Below are positions 41,418-55,217 of a DNA stretch of 64,000 nucleotides, one piece after another. The first letter of the stretch is position 1. Every line of letters begins with the position of its first letter. This DNA is from Apium graveolens. Taxonomy: Eukaryota; Streptophyta; Magnoliopsida; Apiales; Apiaceae. Under the pieces are notes generated by a model. That model made no database searches. It had not been told where the DNA came from and worked only from the letters and a program-made list of their open reading frames with translations. The DNA lies in the NCBI RefSeq assembly GCF_009905375.1, contig NW_027418177.1:1-64000 (forward strand), in the 5' to 3' direction. Both the position numbers and the translations under genes were made by a program.

Positions 41418-44400
41418 GGGCATATAATGATACAACTGGATCTTATGGCTTGGACTTAATAAAGTAGCAAGAAAGGATTCGAGGATAGATCATGTGAGAA
41501 ATCTAAATGAGTTATATTATCATTTCTTATATTCAATGTTATAGATTTTGTTGCATCTACATATTTGACCAGAGACAAGATTAATAGTAAAATATGTTAG
41601 TTCCTCAATTCTCTTTGAGAAACTTTAACAAAACTTTGTCAAATTCATAATATGATCCATAACCTTGTATCCTACTTCCTTTTGCTAAGACCACACAATC
41701 AGTCATAAATGAGACAAGTTATAAATATTTTCTCTCTATTTACCTCTTACTAACCATTTCGAAAAACAATGAAATATTTATAAATATTCTACTATAAACT
41801 TAGCCGTGTTTTTTGTAGTTGCAAGCAATAGGGTGTCTTACTGGTATGGAGATGATTCTTAAGGATGTTGGTTACTTGGTACAACTTGGAAGTGGGGTTG
41901 GTGCTGCTTCTGCATACTTGGTACAACTGGTATGAAGATGATTCTTAAGGATGTTGGTTACTTAGTGATTGCAGCAACTATTACTATTTCTAAATCATTT
42001 TATACTAAATACTATGTAAAAAACATGCTTCATAACACTGCTTCTTGCATTGATTTGCATGTTTCTTTCTGGACTTATTTTTATGTAAATTTTATCAAAT
42101 TTAAATGAGTATTTAAAGTGTTGTTAGGACTTGGTTTTAGTGGAAAAGTCTTGAATTTTGGTCTGACTAATTCTATTAAAAATATGAATTATTAGTTTCT
42201 TTATGGATTATCTAGGTACAAGAAGATAAATCCAATTAGAATGTATTTTGCTTGCTTAAATATCAATAATAACTGTTTACTTACAAAGTGAGCAATATTA
42301 TAGGTTCTATTAGCAAACAAAAATCAAATTTTGGTAGAATAGGAAGCCAATAAGCCAAAGTGGGAACATAATAATTATAATTAAATTGACTAAAAATGAT
42401 AAATGTTCATTTCCACTTAAAAGATAAATATTTAATAATTTAAATAAAGATAATTAAATAGTGTTAAGGGTGGCTTAATTAATTTACATATTTAGAATTT
42501 GGATCAAATCAATTTTTCTAAAAAAATAATGAATTTGGATTTTATACAAAATTTTGAGGCCCAAGAATGGCGCAAATTACAGCACGTCCGAATTAGATAT
42601 ATGTAAAAAACTTAATTTTATTAATTTTCATTTCTTCGAAAAATAATGTACATTTGTTAAATTTTCTTTAAATATTTTAAGGATGTGTAGAATTTTTTCC
42701 GATTTAGAATTTTATCCCAAAATATATTAGTGTAAAAAATTGGATGAAAAATAAAACTATCAAAAAAATTATTTCGATATTTTTAAAATTCCGAATTAGA
42801 GTAAATCCAAGTTTTTTCTTTTTAGGAAAGAAGCAAATTTTTATAATAAAGCCTTTTAAATATGACTTTCTTAAGATCGAATCAGACGAGTTTTTCAAAT
42901 TTTTTATGGTTTATATTTAACACTAAATATAACGTGTTTTTATATATCATTTATCAATATTAAGTACCTTATTTACAAATATTGATTCAATAATAATTAG
43001 TGGTTTTAGTTGTTATATAATTGGACTTTGAATTGGATCCTCGATAATTGTTCATTGTTTTTATTGAATTGTTTAAATTTATATTTTTTGTAAAATACTA
43101 GGTTTTGTTGGGAGGCGATAAAGATAAAATAATTTTTTTTTCATATTCAATATATAACATATTTTCTTATTCATTTATTAATGTTTTGTATTTTTTTAGA
43201 AAAGACAAATCAATATATAAAGATAAATTAAATAATGTGAAGGGTGGCGTAATTAATTTAAATATTTAGAATTTGGATCAAATCAATTTTTCAAAAAAAA
43301 TAATGAATCTGGATTTTATACAAACTTTTGAGGCCCAAGAATGGCGCAAATTACGGCACCGTCCCAATTAGATATATGTAAAAAACTTAATTTTATTACT
43401 TTTCGTTTCTTCGAAAAATAATATACATTTGTTAAATTTCTTTAAATATATTAAAGATGTGTAGAATTTTATCCGATTTAGAATTTTATCCCAAAATATT
43501 TTAGTGTAAAAAATTGGATGAAAAATAAAACTATCAAAAAAATTATTTCAATATTTTTAAAATTCCGAATTTGAGTTAATCCAAGTTTTTTCTCTTTAGG
43601 AGAGAAGCAAAATTTTATAATTAAATATATGTTCATGCAGTTTCGGGCCTTTTTAAATATTACTTCCTTAAGATCGAATGAGACCAATTTTTCAAATTTT
43701 TTATGGTTTATATTTTACACTAAATATAATGTATTTTTATATATCATTTATCAATATTAAGTACCTTATTTACAAATATTGATTCAATAATAATTAGTCG
43801 ATTTAGTTGTTATATAATTGGACTTTAAATTGGATCCTCAATAATTGTTCATTATTTTTATCGAATTGTTAAAACTTATATTTTTTGTAAAATACTAGGT
43901 TTTGTTTGGAGGCGATAAAGATAAAATAATTTTTTTTTTCATATTCAGTATATTACAAATTTTCTTATTCATTTATTAATGTTATGTATTTTTTTAGAAA
44001 AGACATATCAATATTCATTAATCTTGACATTTACATATTTTATAAGTTACTTTATTATTCAAGATTAAGTATTTAATTTGTTCAATTTATTTTGCAAACA
44101 TAAATATGTTTATGATGATTATTTGAGTTTTATTTTTTACAATATTGTATTTTCCATGTAAATTTGAGTAAGTGGATTTGAGAATAATGTGTTTGTTTTT
44201 ATCATAACAATTTATGAGTTCATGTTCTTTATTTCACCCTTAAAATGACGTCTCAATAATGTGTTTAACATATTTTATTAGCAAGAAAATAATAAAAACT
44301 AATTTTCAATAATTGATATCATTTCAATTTAAATAAATATTGACTTTACTATGAATAATTCATATAAATTTCTAAAAGTTGATTGTTCAACAGTGTTAGT

Positions 44401-44569
44401 TTAACAAGATAATATCATTCAACAAAATAATATATACATGTTTATATTATTTAATCTCCATTAATTTATTTTGTAAGTTTTACGTAAAATTAAGAAAAGC
44501 CCTTTATAATAGAAAAAAGTTAAATCATATATATAATAAAATTTACTTTGTTAGAAATACACAACATTA
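41418..44569. other. AT-rich long-form unit segment with internal duplication
   Basis: It is homologous to 28757-30839 from about 41795. A block of about 775 bp starting near 42444 is repeated from about 43218. TTAAGGATGTTGG is also locally repeated near 41856 and 41945. No gene was seen. Confidence 0.5.
42444..43990 (+). repeat. Tandem duplication of about 775 bp
   Basis: The sequence around TTTAGAATTTGGATCAAATC occurs near 42490 and again near 43265 with the same downstream order (GATGTGTAGAATTTT, then AGGCGATAAAGATAAAAT). The other long-form copy (29420-30200) has it once. Confidence 0.75.
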
Positions 44570-45714
44570 TGCAATTTTTTGTGAGCATAGTTTGTACTCT
44601 TGTAATGTATCATCCCAATTGTTCTTCTCGTCAAAACTTGCTTCAATTCTTCTTCTTGCTGATCAAGGCTTGCTTCTTCTCAAGGTTTGGCTTTGTGAAT
44701 GAGGAGCAAAGTGTTAGACTTCATCACAATTATAGCACTTGATCTTTGACTTGTAATTTTCCCATACCTTGACTCCTTGCGATCATTCTTCCTTTAATTC
44801 CTCTTATTAGGGTAATGTTCGAGGAACTAGAACCTTTTTTTCAAAAACATTTTTTTAGAAGTCTATATAGCTAAACTTTTTAACTAAAAGAGCATCAATT
44901 TGTAGGATATCTTCATCATTACCATGATCAATTTCAGTTCCTCAATAATTTTGTAAGTCATCATGAGTATTTGAGACTCACTGTCAGACTATACAATCAT
45001 GGCCTTTCATTTTGAAATGGCTATTTCTTGCAAATTTCTCTCTTGTTTTTCCTCTACCCTGAGAGAAACATGTCTTGTCCCATTTCGTCTTACTTTTCTA
45101 CTCCAGTTCATTAGTTTTCAGAATTCCATATATCTCAACTAGAGATGTGTCTTCAAGATCATAATTATCCCTTATTCATATAACTTTCAAGTCACACTTT
45201 TGAAGAAGTGCAAGAAGAACCTTCAAGTTTGAATCTGCTCGATCATACTCTGTCAACATGTGACAAATCATTCAATAATTTCTGAAATCTATCATAGATT
45301 TCAAATAAAGACTCATCATGTTTTGAGTCAAAGTGCTCATACTCGTGATTGAGTATTGTCCTTCGAATCTTCTTGATAGCGGTTGTGCCTTACACTTAAC
45401 CACCAAAGTGTCTCAAATTTCCTTCGCATTCAATAAACCTAGGGGACATCACACTGTCTAGATTGTTATGCAAAAATGTGCGACTTTTGCATTTTTTTCT
45501 TGACCACGAATAGCAACAACCAGTTTCATGGGCTAATAAGGTTCATCATAAATCCCTTCCAGTATTCACCATGTGTTACTGCAGACATACAGAAATGATA
45601 TTCATTAATTTTCAAGATTGGAAATTTGAGGGTTTCATATGTGCTCATATTGTTGTTGATTTGGTTTATGGCTAATGGTGACGGCACATTTTGTTGAGTT
45701 TCATTATCTGCCAT
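44570..45714 (-). pseudogene. Minus-strand copia gag relic, copy 2 (N-terminus retained)
   Basis: From 45714 the minus strand reads MADNETQQNVPSPLAINQIN and STYETLKFPILKINEYHF, the copia Gag start. It is followed further left by the LLND/LYG block (about 45290-45130, frame-broken) and a degraded zinc knuckle near 44740. A primer-site-like TGATATCAAAAC is upstream at about 45773-45762. It is colinear with 30840-31812. Confidence 0.65.
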
Positions 45715-46262
45715 TAATGATTATTTTCTGCATCTTAAAGTGATTTTATATAAACACCAAGTTTTGATATCAATTTTTAGGCCTTTAATTACGTATAGAG
45801 GGGGTCAATATAATTATAACAATTAAATCCAATTATGTACTCAATAATGAAGAATAGTTTTTATATTATTGAATAAAAACTTATTACAAAATTCTCTAGC
45901 TGAACATGAGGAAATATCTTGAGAGCTTGTAGGTTATATGTATGATAAAATAAATGCAACAGTGTTAACCTACTAGTGACTTACACAATCAATATAAATA
46001 TAAAATCAATAAAGAATCCTAAAACATATGCTATAATATCAAAAAATTACTAATATGAACAATGTTGATAAGAAGTTTTCATCAATTAATAATGATGAGG
46101 TCATTTTTATTAAACTCTCATATGAAATACTAATGGAAAAAATGTGATAGTTATTTACTAATATCATCAACTTTTGACACCAAATTTTTTGAAGTTTTAT
46201 AAACCATTTTTTAATTTTGAGGAAATGAGGACTCAATTCCCACCGACATCGGTAGGTTCCCC
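45715..46262 (-). repeat. Probable LTR of the minus-strand copia relic
   Basis: It lies upstream of the primer-site-like sequence and is homologous to 2036-2612, 52920-53524 and 57620-58230. The exact LTR ends are not established. Confidence 0.4.
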
Positions 46263-47493
46263 TTTGGACAAAAATTGAGGTATGTTCTGGGATTTGATAA
46301 ACTTTGAATTTAAATTTTGATTTTCTTTTTTAATAGTTTTTCTTAGAATTTGGTGATCTTATTATTTTTTTATATTTTCTTAAAATATTTGCAAGAAAAG
46401 AAATGTTTATTCAAATAACTAATTTGGATTAAAATTACTCAAAGAACTATAAAAATGGTGAGTAAAAAATATAAGCAATGTAAATGATATTTAAATAATT
46501 TTAATATATTTTTGTAAGCATTAATTATTTGTCGAAAACATATTTTTATTATAAAATTTTCTCAAGTGAAGTTGGGAACTTATAATTTTCTACTTAAATG
46601 ATTACTTTATATGATTATTAAAAATTTTTTTTTAAGAATATATTTTTTAACACTAATATAACCGGTAGATTCAAATCGTAACAAAAAAATTACAAACTTG
46701 GTATGAAATTTAACTAGTCATTTTCTACTATTTGTTATATAGAAAAAATGCTTATTGGGCCATAATAGTAGTTTCATACAAAAGTCAATATAAATGATGA
46801 ATTACATAAAATATTAGGCTAAACTTAGTAGAATATACATGTTTTTTGAATTTTGTTCTTGTAAAATTAATAATTTTACATATCTTTTTAAATAATTATT
46901 TTTTTGAATTAAAGTTTAATATTAATAATTTTATTCAAAAAAGGAAATTCTAGAGGTAATTTTTATACCTATCCTCTTTATTCATCTTAAAAAATAATGG
47001 AATTATATTTTGGTACATATTTCTTTGCATTTCATACCCACCTTGTGAAAAGTCCCAAAATTTGTTGGAAAACTTGCCTATTGAAAATTTTGAGTTAGAA
47101 AACACGTTTATAAATATAAGCATTGTTTTAAATAATAATTTTTTATTAAAATTGACAATATTAAAAATATTCATTATAATTATGTTAAAGTAAGTCAAAC
47201 AACTTATACTTAGACACTATCAGCTTCATTTCTCATTCAATTTCTTCCCAATTTAGATTTTTCCTAATCAACCAGTGAATGAATATGGTATATGTAGTGT
47301 TACCCACAATATATTGTCATTTTACGTGTTAAAATCAAATTGACTAAGAATAAAATAAAAATCAACAATCATATTATCTTCCATTTTAATTCCTATGTTT
47401 AAATAAAATAGCAATTAGTAAATCTTTTTAAAATTGTATCATTTTTCCCATACGTATGACTTGTTTATGGAAAATTTGGTATGTTATCTTATA
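46263..47493. other. AT-rich spacer (copy of 2613-3880)
   Basis: No gene was seen. It ends ATCTTATA, where a solo LTR is inserted. Confidence 0.55.
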
Positions 47494-50400
47494 TGTAACG
47501 CCCTCCAGACCCGGGGTATAAGTCTGGGGGTTACGAGCTAATCACCCAACCTGTACAAGCTTATTAATAAATAATAAAAAAAATAAAATTAAACCCCTTA
47601 ACAACTACCAGGACCTTTCTAGGTTGAGGTATGAAAACAAGAACACTAACTACTTTTATTACAAACCAACATTCAAAATCTCACAAACTTTCTTTATTAC
47701 AAACCATTATCTAACTCATTTTAAACTAAGTTCAGCTTTTATTCAAACACACATACTATCTATCAACACTCCACCTACTCGGGCAACTCAAAGCTTTCTT
47801 CCTGGATAGGGATCAACACCTTGGGTATAAGAGGATCCCGAGGCTTGACCCGCTTCTTTACCACTCGTGTTCTGACGGGTTTCATATTCCTTCTTAACTG
47901 AAACAATAAGGTGAATAACAACAAAAAGGGGTGAGCCAATATTGCTCAACAAGTCTACAAAATATACACAATGTTAAAGCAATATAACTGAATCCGTATC
48001 CCAGGTTTATTTGCAAAGATATAACTTTATAAGAATCAAAAGAAGGCCATTGCTGGAGAATACAAACGAACTACACTGGACTCAAGTTCGCAGCTATATC
48101 CTGCTGATCAGCCAGGATACAGTGCAGATCTATATCTCACTATATAGATCCCGTCGGGCACCCAGGCACTACGGCCCATCTCAAGGATCCAGTTATGTTC
48201 CGGTCCTTAGGATTAAGTAACCTTAATCCCCAAAAGTAATGTCATCCAGTCCCTGGAATAGCAACCGGAATAATCGGTATACTTTGATATATTCTAATCA
48301 CCAGAATATATTAATAACTGTGAGTAATAATTGGAATATGAATAATAAATTTAAATGAAAAGAATAATTCAAGAATTGAACTGAGATATGAATAAAGGAG
48401 TTAAAGTAATGCAAATGTAATAAGAATCTGAAGAGAATATCACTATTCTGGAAGAATAGAATAGAGGAGAAACTTGCCTTCTGTGTGACTTACTGCAATT
48501 AAATCACTTCCGTCTATCCCCTACTTGACCTGCCTTACTGGCTTAGTTTCTGTTAGCAAAATAGATTGGTTATGTCATTTTGTACTTCTGTCGTACCTTA
48601 AATCGACTTCAATTGTTCCTACTATTTACCCATACGTTTATAACCAACTCGAATATTACATATAAATAAGTAAGACTCGATTAACCACATAATACACATA
48701 AGCACATAAGCGCATAATCGTTTTTATAGTTAAAATAATTTTTAGAATCGAAATCGATTCGCTGATTGCTCCGTTAATCACCTTCTACTTCATTTCCCAT
48801 TTTTCCGGAATTTTTTGAACTCGTCTCGGTACGCATTTTGACTGATAATCAAGCAATCTATAAAATTAACTAATTTCGAGAAGAAATTAGGTCTTCATAT
48901 TATTTTTAGTGAAAAGAATTCATTTTTCTTAGTCAACAGGCTTTCGTTTCGCTCAATTCGGACTAACGGTTGAATTATTATCAATTAAACACTGATAATT
49001 CAATTTATTATTCAATATAAATAATTATTGCTAGTTTTTAAATCCCAAAATAATTTTTAAATAATTATTTAAGAAAAATCAAAGACAGAAATAATTTTTT
49101 TATAATTTTTGGAGTTAAAATGAAGAAGTTATGATTTATCGAACATTATGTGACTAATTATCGAAATAATTAATCACTTTTTAAATATTTAATAAATAAA
49201 TAACTAATAAATAATTAATAGATAATTATTTACTAATTTAAAATAATTAATCCCTAATTATTAGGATTAATCACAATTTATTGCAAATATTTACAACTCA
49301 TCGTTGTTTATTTGATTAGATCGATTATTTACAAATAATCAATCGATTTAATTAACTGATACGCTATTTATCGAATAACTACGAATTACTCGAATTATAA
49401 ACCAACTCAACGATTAAACACTCGTATAAATACGAGCTACGCACTATTTTCGAATACTACCGAACTAATATATTATTATTGGAATATAAATGATTCGTTA
49501 ATCAATTAATTATCGGTATTTAATTATACGATACGAACAATTACTGCAATATTATTCGAATAACTAACGCTCGAATAATAATTCTCATTATCGAATCACT
49601 ATTCGCATAGATACGAGTTACTCGTATTATTTAATCTTTAATTAATTACCTAATTACTAATTAATTACCTAATTATTAATTAATTAGATAACTAATAAAT
49701 AATTAGATAAATAATTAAATTTGAATTTATAAATTAATAAAATAATTCAGAAATTAATAATATTATTTTTCAGAATTCAAAACTGATTTTTTAATTGATT
49801 TATAGAATTAATCAAAACTAATTTTTTATTTTACAAAATATAAATAAATAATTATAATTTCAGAAACAGGAAACAGAAATTGGTTTTGGGTTTTGGGGGA
49901 TCAAAACCGGGTCAAATAAAAAATCCAATCGGGTCTTCAAGAACTCAAATGGGTCGGGTTTGCAGATGATCAGAAACTGGAGAAGACGACCGGAATCGGT
50001 CGCCGCCCGGCGGGTTTGTCCGGCAGCTTCACCGGCGTACCATTTCGAAGCCGTTTCAATCGATTTCGGCTGGAAACGATTCGTAACACTCCCAGGTGCT
50101 CGTCTAAATCGTCAACAACATCACCCCATCATCCCTTCGATTCCTCCGGCCAAAACGAGCCCAGAAACCGGCCACCTTCAACCCCAACTCCGGCGACATG
50201 GTTTTCGAGGATTACAACACCAAACAACGTGATTTTTATGCCAAAACGAAGCTACAGACTTCTACAATTACTTCCTAACATCAATCACGAGCAAAAACAT
50301 ATATAAATCTAAAAAAAACGAAATCAAAAATAGGTAAACCCAAGAACTTGACATATCGATTTGGGGTTGTAAAATCAAAATAAAAATACCTAATCACTCC

Positions 50401-51340
50401 TAGGACTAAAACAAATCTAACTACATCAATCAAACAATCAAACGATTCTTCAAAATCAAAAATCGAAATTCATGCCAAGAACATCAAAATTCGATTTTAA
50501 AATTTAACCAACCTCAGTTGATGTTGTTGATATCTATAGATTCGTCTCTTTGAGAGGATTAATTTGGTTACTCGAGCAAAATCAGGGGTTTAGTAAATCT
50601 CCTGCAATCACCGTTTGATCTTCAAGCTTCTTCAAGAACACAACTCCCACCCACACTTTCTAATTTCTTTTCTTTTTAATTTTTTCTGATTTTTAATTGT
50701 AATTAACTAATTAATTACCACCAAATATGAGATTTATATTTATGAAAATAATACCCTAAATAAAATTAAGGGGCTAATTATACTCCTAATAAAAATATTT
50801 GGCCCCAATTTTTATAATTTTTGGGTATTAATATTAAATTTTTAAATATCCAATAAATACAAAATTAATGCTAAAAATTCCCAAAAATTGTGAATATTAC
50901 AAAAATGCAAAGAAAAATGATATATGATAATTTCATGATCATATAAAAATAAAAATGTGATTTTTGTGGGGTTTTTGGTACCCGAAGGGGCCCGGAAAAG
51001 CCGTTTTTCGCGAAAAAGGTCAATTTGTAAAATGTCTAGAGGTTCAGAATAACGATATGGTATAGGGCATTTTTGGCAAAATAGGGCCAATGATTTTGTT
51101 TGAAATACAGGCTTTTAAAACATGGTTTTGAGCTGTACGAGTTTTGATATAAGATATCTAAGTTACAATAAAACACTCAATAAATGTCCAAAACACATTT
51201 GGATCAAAACAGATAACACGTAACACATAGCAGTTAAGGTTTAATGACTCAACACATTTAATCACATATAAATGACATGTTAATACACATATTTTATTAT
51301 AAATATGATATCATACAACGTAAATTTTCCGGTCGTTACA
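47494..51340 (-). mobile_element. Solo LTR of a Ty3 chromovirus-like element, 3.85 kb
   Basis: Its ends are TGTAACGCCC and GTCGTTACA, with TTATA on both sides (47489-47493 and 51341-51345). The uninterrupted paralogue at 3875-3890 reads TATCTTATACCTC, confirming the boundaries. On the minus strand it starts TGTAACGACCGG, a style seen in Tekay-type LTRs. It then has an AT-rich part, a leader-like T/A- and G-rich section (about 50700-50500), a GC-rich island (49960-50200) and an AT-rich tail. No primer site, gag or pol is inside. Short frames in the GC-rich island (up to 96 codons) are not supported as genes. Confidence 0.8.
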
Positions 51341-51810
51341 TTATACCTCTACAAATTTAATTTGATTAAATGTTGTCATGGTAATATTAATTTTTACATG
51401 ACCAATAATATCTTAGTTATTGTGAGAGGTTTTTAAGACTTGAATGTATGATAGTAGTACTTCTATTATTCTTAGTTAGGGTTGTAGTAGTACATATATT
51501 ATTGTTAGTTGAGATAAGTAGGGAATTTATATATAATTTCACTAAATAAAATTTAAATTTTTTGAGAAAATGTCATTTTTAGTTAAGTTTTTTATACAAT
51601 GCTTACCACTTAATTTATAGAATTCATTTTATTTACAATACAAAATAAATTAGAGTAATGCTTGTCTACTTATGGTTGTAAATCAACACCCATTTAGTTT
51701 ATATAATACATGGAGCAGACTTTGTTAAATTATATTTTTATAAAAAGAAAAAATTTGAATTTGTAATAAGAAATTGATAATAAGATAAAAAACAATTTAA
51801 ACTAAAGTGG
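51341..51810. other. AT-rich segment, copy of 3876-4335
   Basis: It continues the sequence interrupted by the solo LTR. Near 51800-51865 it jumps over the promoter-motif region and the glycine-rich block to cassette B sequence (equivalent to about 8610). Confidence 0.55.
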
Positions 51811-51865
51811 ATAAGGTTTACTGGTTATCATGAATTGATGTTGTTTAACAAAGTTAAGGTAATAA

Positions 51866-52013
51866 TTTATGGGACATGCAGATATGATATTCCTTGTTAT
51901 GGCCTCCACATCTACATGTCTTCCACTATGATTTAGTTTGATAATACACACACATATGTTTTTTCCTATGGCTTTACATGGTTTTGTTTCTGCTCGGGTA
52001 AGTTGTTTAAATT
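51866..52013 (+). pseudogene. Exon-like cassette B, 5'-truncated copy
   Basis: It matches the last part of cassette B (GGGACATGCA onward) and ends at CTCGG|GTAAGTTG near 52000. The first part is deleted. Confidence 0.4.
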
Positions 52014-52109
52014 TATGTCAAATTTTACCGTTTTGTTTGATATATGATTATTGGATTAAGGTCGTGTCAAATTTTACCCTTTTTGCAAATTTTTTTAAAT
52101 ATTATCTCA

Positions 52110-52545
52110 CAATCACTAGGTCATATTACCTATTAGGGAGGAGGAAGTTAAGAATGTAGTCTTTTTCATACATCAATACAAGTCACTAGATCCACATGGG
52201 TCCAAGCATTTTTCAAACGTATTGAAATATTTTTAAAAAATATGTTGTCCTATTTTGTCAGATTTTCTTTGATACATGACATGGGCCAAGGGAACTAAAT
52301 CGTAGGCTTGTATGTCTTATTTCTAAGGTTAAACAATTGAAACATATATAAGATCTTCGACCTATCTATGTTTAATCTAGACAGTGTCTAACAAACAGAG
52401 TGCTTTTAATGAAGGGAGGCTATTAGCTCATAATACAATGATTGCATTTGAAGTCACAAGGGAAAAAAGGGTGTGGCTGGGTTAAGTATTGATATTTTAA
52501 GGCATAATTGGAATGGAGATTTATTGATATAACCATTAAAGTTCT
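52110..52545 (+). pseudogene. LINE reverse-transcriptase relic, copy 4 (internal deletion)
   Basis: It keeps IREEEVKNVVFF and the NKQSAFNEGRL block but has lost about 70 bp between the DLRPI-like and FKLCL-like blocks (near 52370). Confidence 0.65.
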
Positions 52546-53764
52546 CTTTTACAACTTAAAAAACTTTGGTACACTTTATTCTCTCCTTTTTACCATGTAC
52601 CAGATTCAAGTATCAGCAATAGAACTCAATTTTTTAATTATATGGATAAAAATGATTTTAACATAGAATTGATTTGTTGAGAAATATGTGTAAGTAAAAC
52701 TAAATTGAACACAATTTGTCTCTCTAATTAATAACCACTCTTTAATTTTGATCAAATTTCTCCATTGCAAAGTATTGTAATGTTTAAGCTAGACATATAG
52801 TCATGTAGACTTTACGAAAATGATATTCATTAATTTTCAAGATTGGAAATTTGATGGTTTGATATCTGCTCATATTGTTGTTGATTTGGTTTATGGAAAA
52901 TGGTGACAGCACATTTTGTTGAGTTTCATTATCTGCCATTAATGATTATTTTCTGGATCTTAAAGTGATTTTATATAAATACCAAGCTTTGATATCATTT
53001 TTAGGCCTTTAATTACCTATAGAGGGGGTCAATATAATTATAACAATCAAATACAATTATGTACTCAATAATGAAGAATAGTTTTTATATTATTGAATAA
53101 AAAGTTATTACAAAATTCTCTAGCTCAACATGAGCAAATATCTTGAGAGCTTTTAGGTTATGTGTATGATAAAATAAATGCAACAGTGTTAACCTACTAT
53201 TGTTAACCTAATTTGTGCTTATATATTGCACACTTATACAATCAATATATAGATAAAATCAATAAGGAATCATCATACATAAGCTATAATATAAAAAATA
53301 CTAATATAAACAATGTTGATGAGAAGTATTCATCAATAAATACTGTTGATGTCATTTTTGTTAAACTCTCACATGAAATACTAATGGAACAAATGTGATA
53401 GTTATATACTAATATCATCAACTTTTGACACCAAATTTTTTGAAGGTTTATAAGCCATTTTTTAATTTTCAGGAAATCAGAACTCAATTCCCACCAACAT
53501 CGGTAGGTTCCCCCTTTGGACAAAAATTGAGGTATGTTCTGGGATTTGACAAACTTTGAATTTAAATTTTGATCTCCTTTTTTAATAGTTTTTCTCAGAA
53601 TTTGGTGTTCTTATTATTTTTTTATATTTTCTTAAAATATTTGCAAGAAAAGAAATGTTTATTCAAATAACTAATTTGGATTAAAATTACTCAAAAAACT
53701 ACAAAAAATGGGGAGTACAAAATATAAGTAATGTGAATGATATTTAAATAATATTAATATATTT
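52546..53764. other. Short-form unit segment with copia relic
   Basis: It contains the copia gag start and LTR (minus strand, about 52815-53524) and AT-rich spacer. It is nearly identical to 57350-58465. At 53764 it jumps to the glycine-rich block. Confidence 0.6.
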
Positions 53765-54236
53765 TTAATAGTGGGATTAGTGGCAGCATGACTAGCATCT
53801 TTAGTGGTTCGAGAAATGATAATATTAGTAGTGGATTTGCTGGAATTGATGGTGCCATTGGTCCTGGAGCTCTTATTAGTGCAATTGGTGGCATTGAAAG
53901 CAGTAATCTTTGCTGGGGAATTGGTGGTGGTATTATTGATGTTGGTGTTGAAGTTCATGCTAGCTTAAGCAGTTCCATCCATGGCCAGTTTAATTATGGT
54001 ACTACAGGTGGTAGCATTGATGTTATATTGGTTAGTCTTAGTAGTGGCATTGGTGTTGGCATTGGTGGTAGATTAGTGATCGTATTGGTGGTGGAATGGC
54101 TAGTTGCCATAGTGGTAGCATTGGTGTTATATTGGTTAATCTTAGTAGTGGCAATTTATGGTAGCATTGCTGGTAGCTTTAGTGGTAGCTTTAGTGGTAG
54201 CACTGGTTGTATATTAGGTTATATTAGTAGTTGATT
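53765..54236 (+). pseudogene. Glycine-rich protein relic, copy 5 (5'-deleted)
   Basis: The frame begins abruptly at SGISGSMTSIFSGS and reads on for about 148 codons from 53788 to 54234 without a stop, first Gly/Ser-rich, then Leu/Val-rich. Exon 1, the intron and the first third of the block are missing because of a deletion. Confidence 0.5.
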
Positions 54237-54255
54237 TAGCTTCGGAGATGGTGGT

Positions 54256-55217
54256 TGTGACACCCTCCGAACCCGGGTCAGAAGTTTGGGGTTCACAACA
54301 CACATATTATATAAACCTGTATATGAAATATTATATGCAATTATCCTTATTTACGCAACCACGGATTCCAACAGGTGAAAGTATGAAAACCAACCACAAC
54401 CTTGACTTTTATCACGTCATATCAAATCCCAACTAGTTTAACTTACAACTAAAAATGAAATCATTCTTACAAACTTGCATAACTCAAATTAGCTCGATCC
54501 AACTCAACCGGGAATCCTAGATCGCATACAGGACTGGGGATCCTCGTTACCAACAATTTCCATTTTAACTGTAGAATGACCTAAACAGATTCACACGGGT
54601 GAGCTAACTAGCTCAGCAAGTTATAATAACAATAACTGGGTGTAAACAATGATCAATTGAAATGATTCATAGGAATCTAGTTCCTTGTTAAGCAATTATT
54701 AGAATTGGATATTCATTTTTAAGTTTAAAACCAAGGTTAGGCTGCTGATCAGTGACACACTAACCCCGATCAAGGCACACAACTCTGCTCTCTATACCGG
54801 ATCCAAGGCACACATTGGCCTAATATGACCACCAATCTGGTTTGACCAGGAATCTGTTCCATATTTATAAATATATCCAATTCTATAACAATTCAACATG
54901 ATAAATATTGTAATTCAATAAAACAGAATCATAATTAACAATGATAAAACATTTATTTCAGAGTATAAAGCAATTCATAAATATCACCAGAGTATATCAG
55001 GGTATGTATGAGGAATAGCTTCCGACCTGTAGGAGAATCATGTATTAGATGAATAATGGTTATACAAGGTTTAGTTCACTATACCATAGAATTACTTTTG
55101 CAACAAGATTTTTAAAAACTATCTAAAAAACGTTGCTGTTGAAATGTGATTTCATGTCTATTGCAAGGGATTTTAAAAACATTGCAACTGAATCAACAAA
55201 ATTTCGAGGTCGTTACA
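54256..55217 (-). mobile_element. Solo-LTR-like element, copy 4
   Basis: It spans TGTGACACCCTCCGAACCCG to GAGGTCGTTACA, 962 bp, with ends like copy 3. Confidence 0.55.

Noticed and set aside
49960..50306. 90- and 96-aa frames in a GC-rich island
   Set aside because: They overlap in different frames inside a solo LTR and have no recognisable domain.
47494..51340. Possible DNA transposon with TGTAACG/CGTTACA inverted ends
   Set aside because: TG..CA termini, a 5-bp target duplication, absence of transposase and LTR-like organisation fit a solo LTR better.
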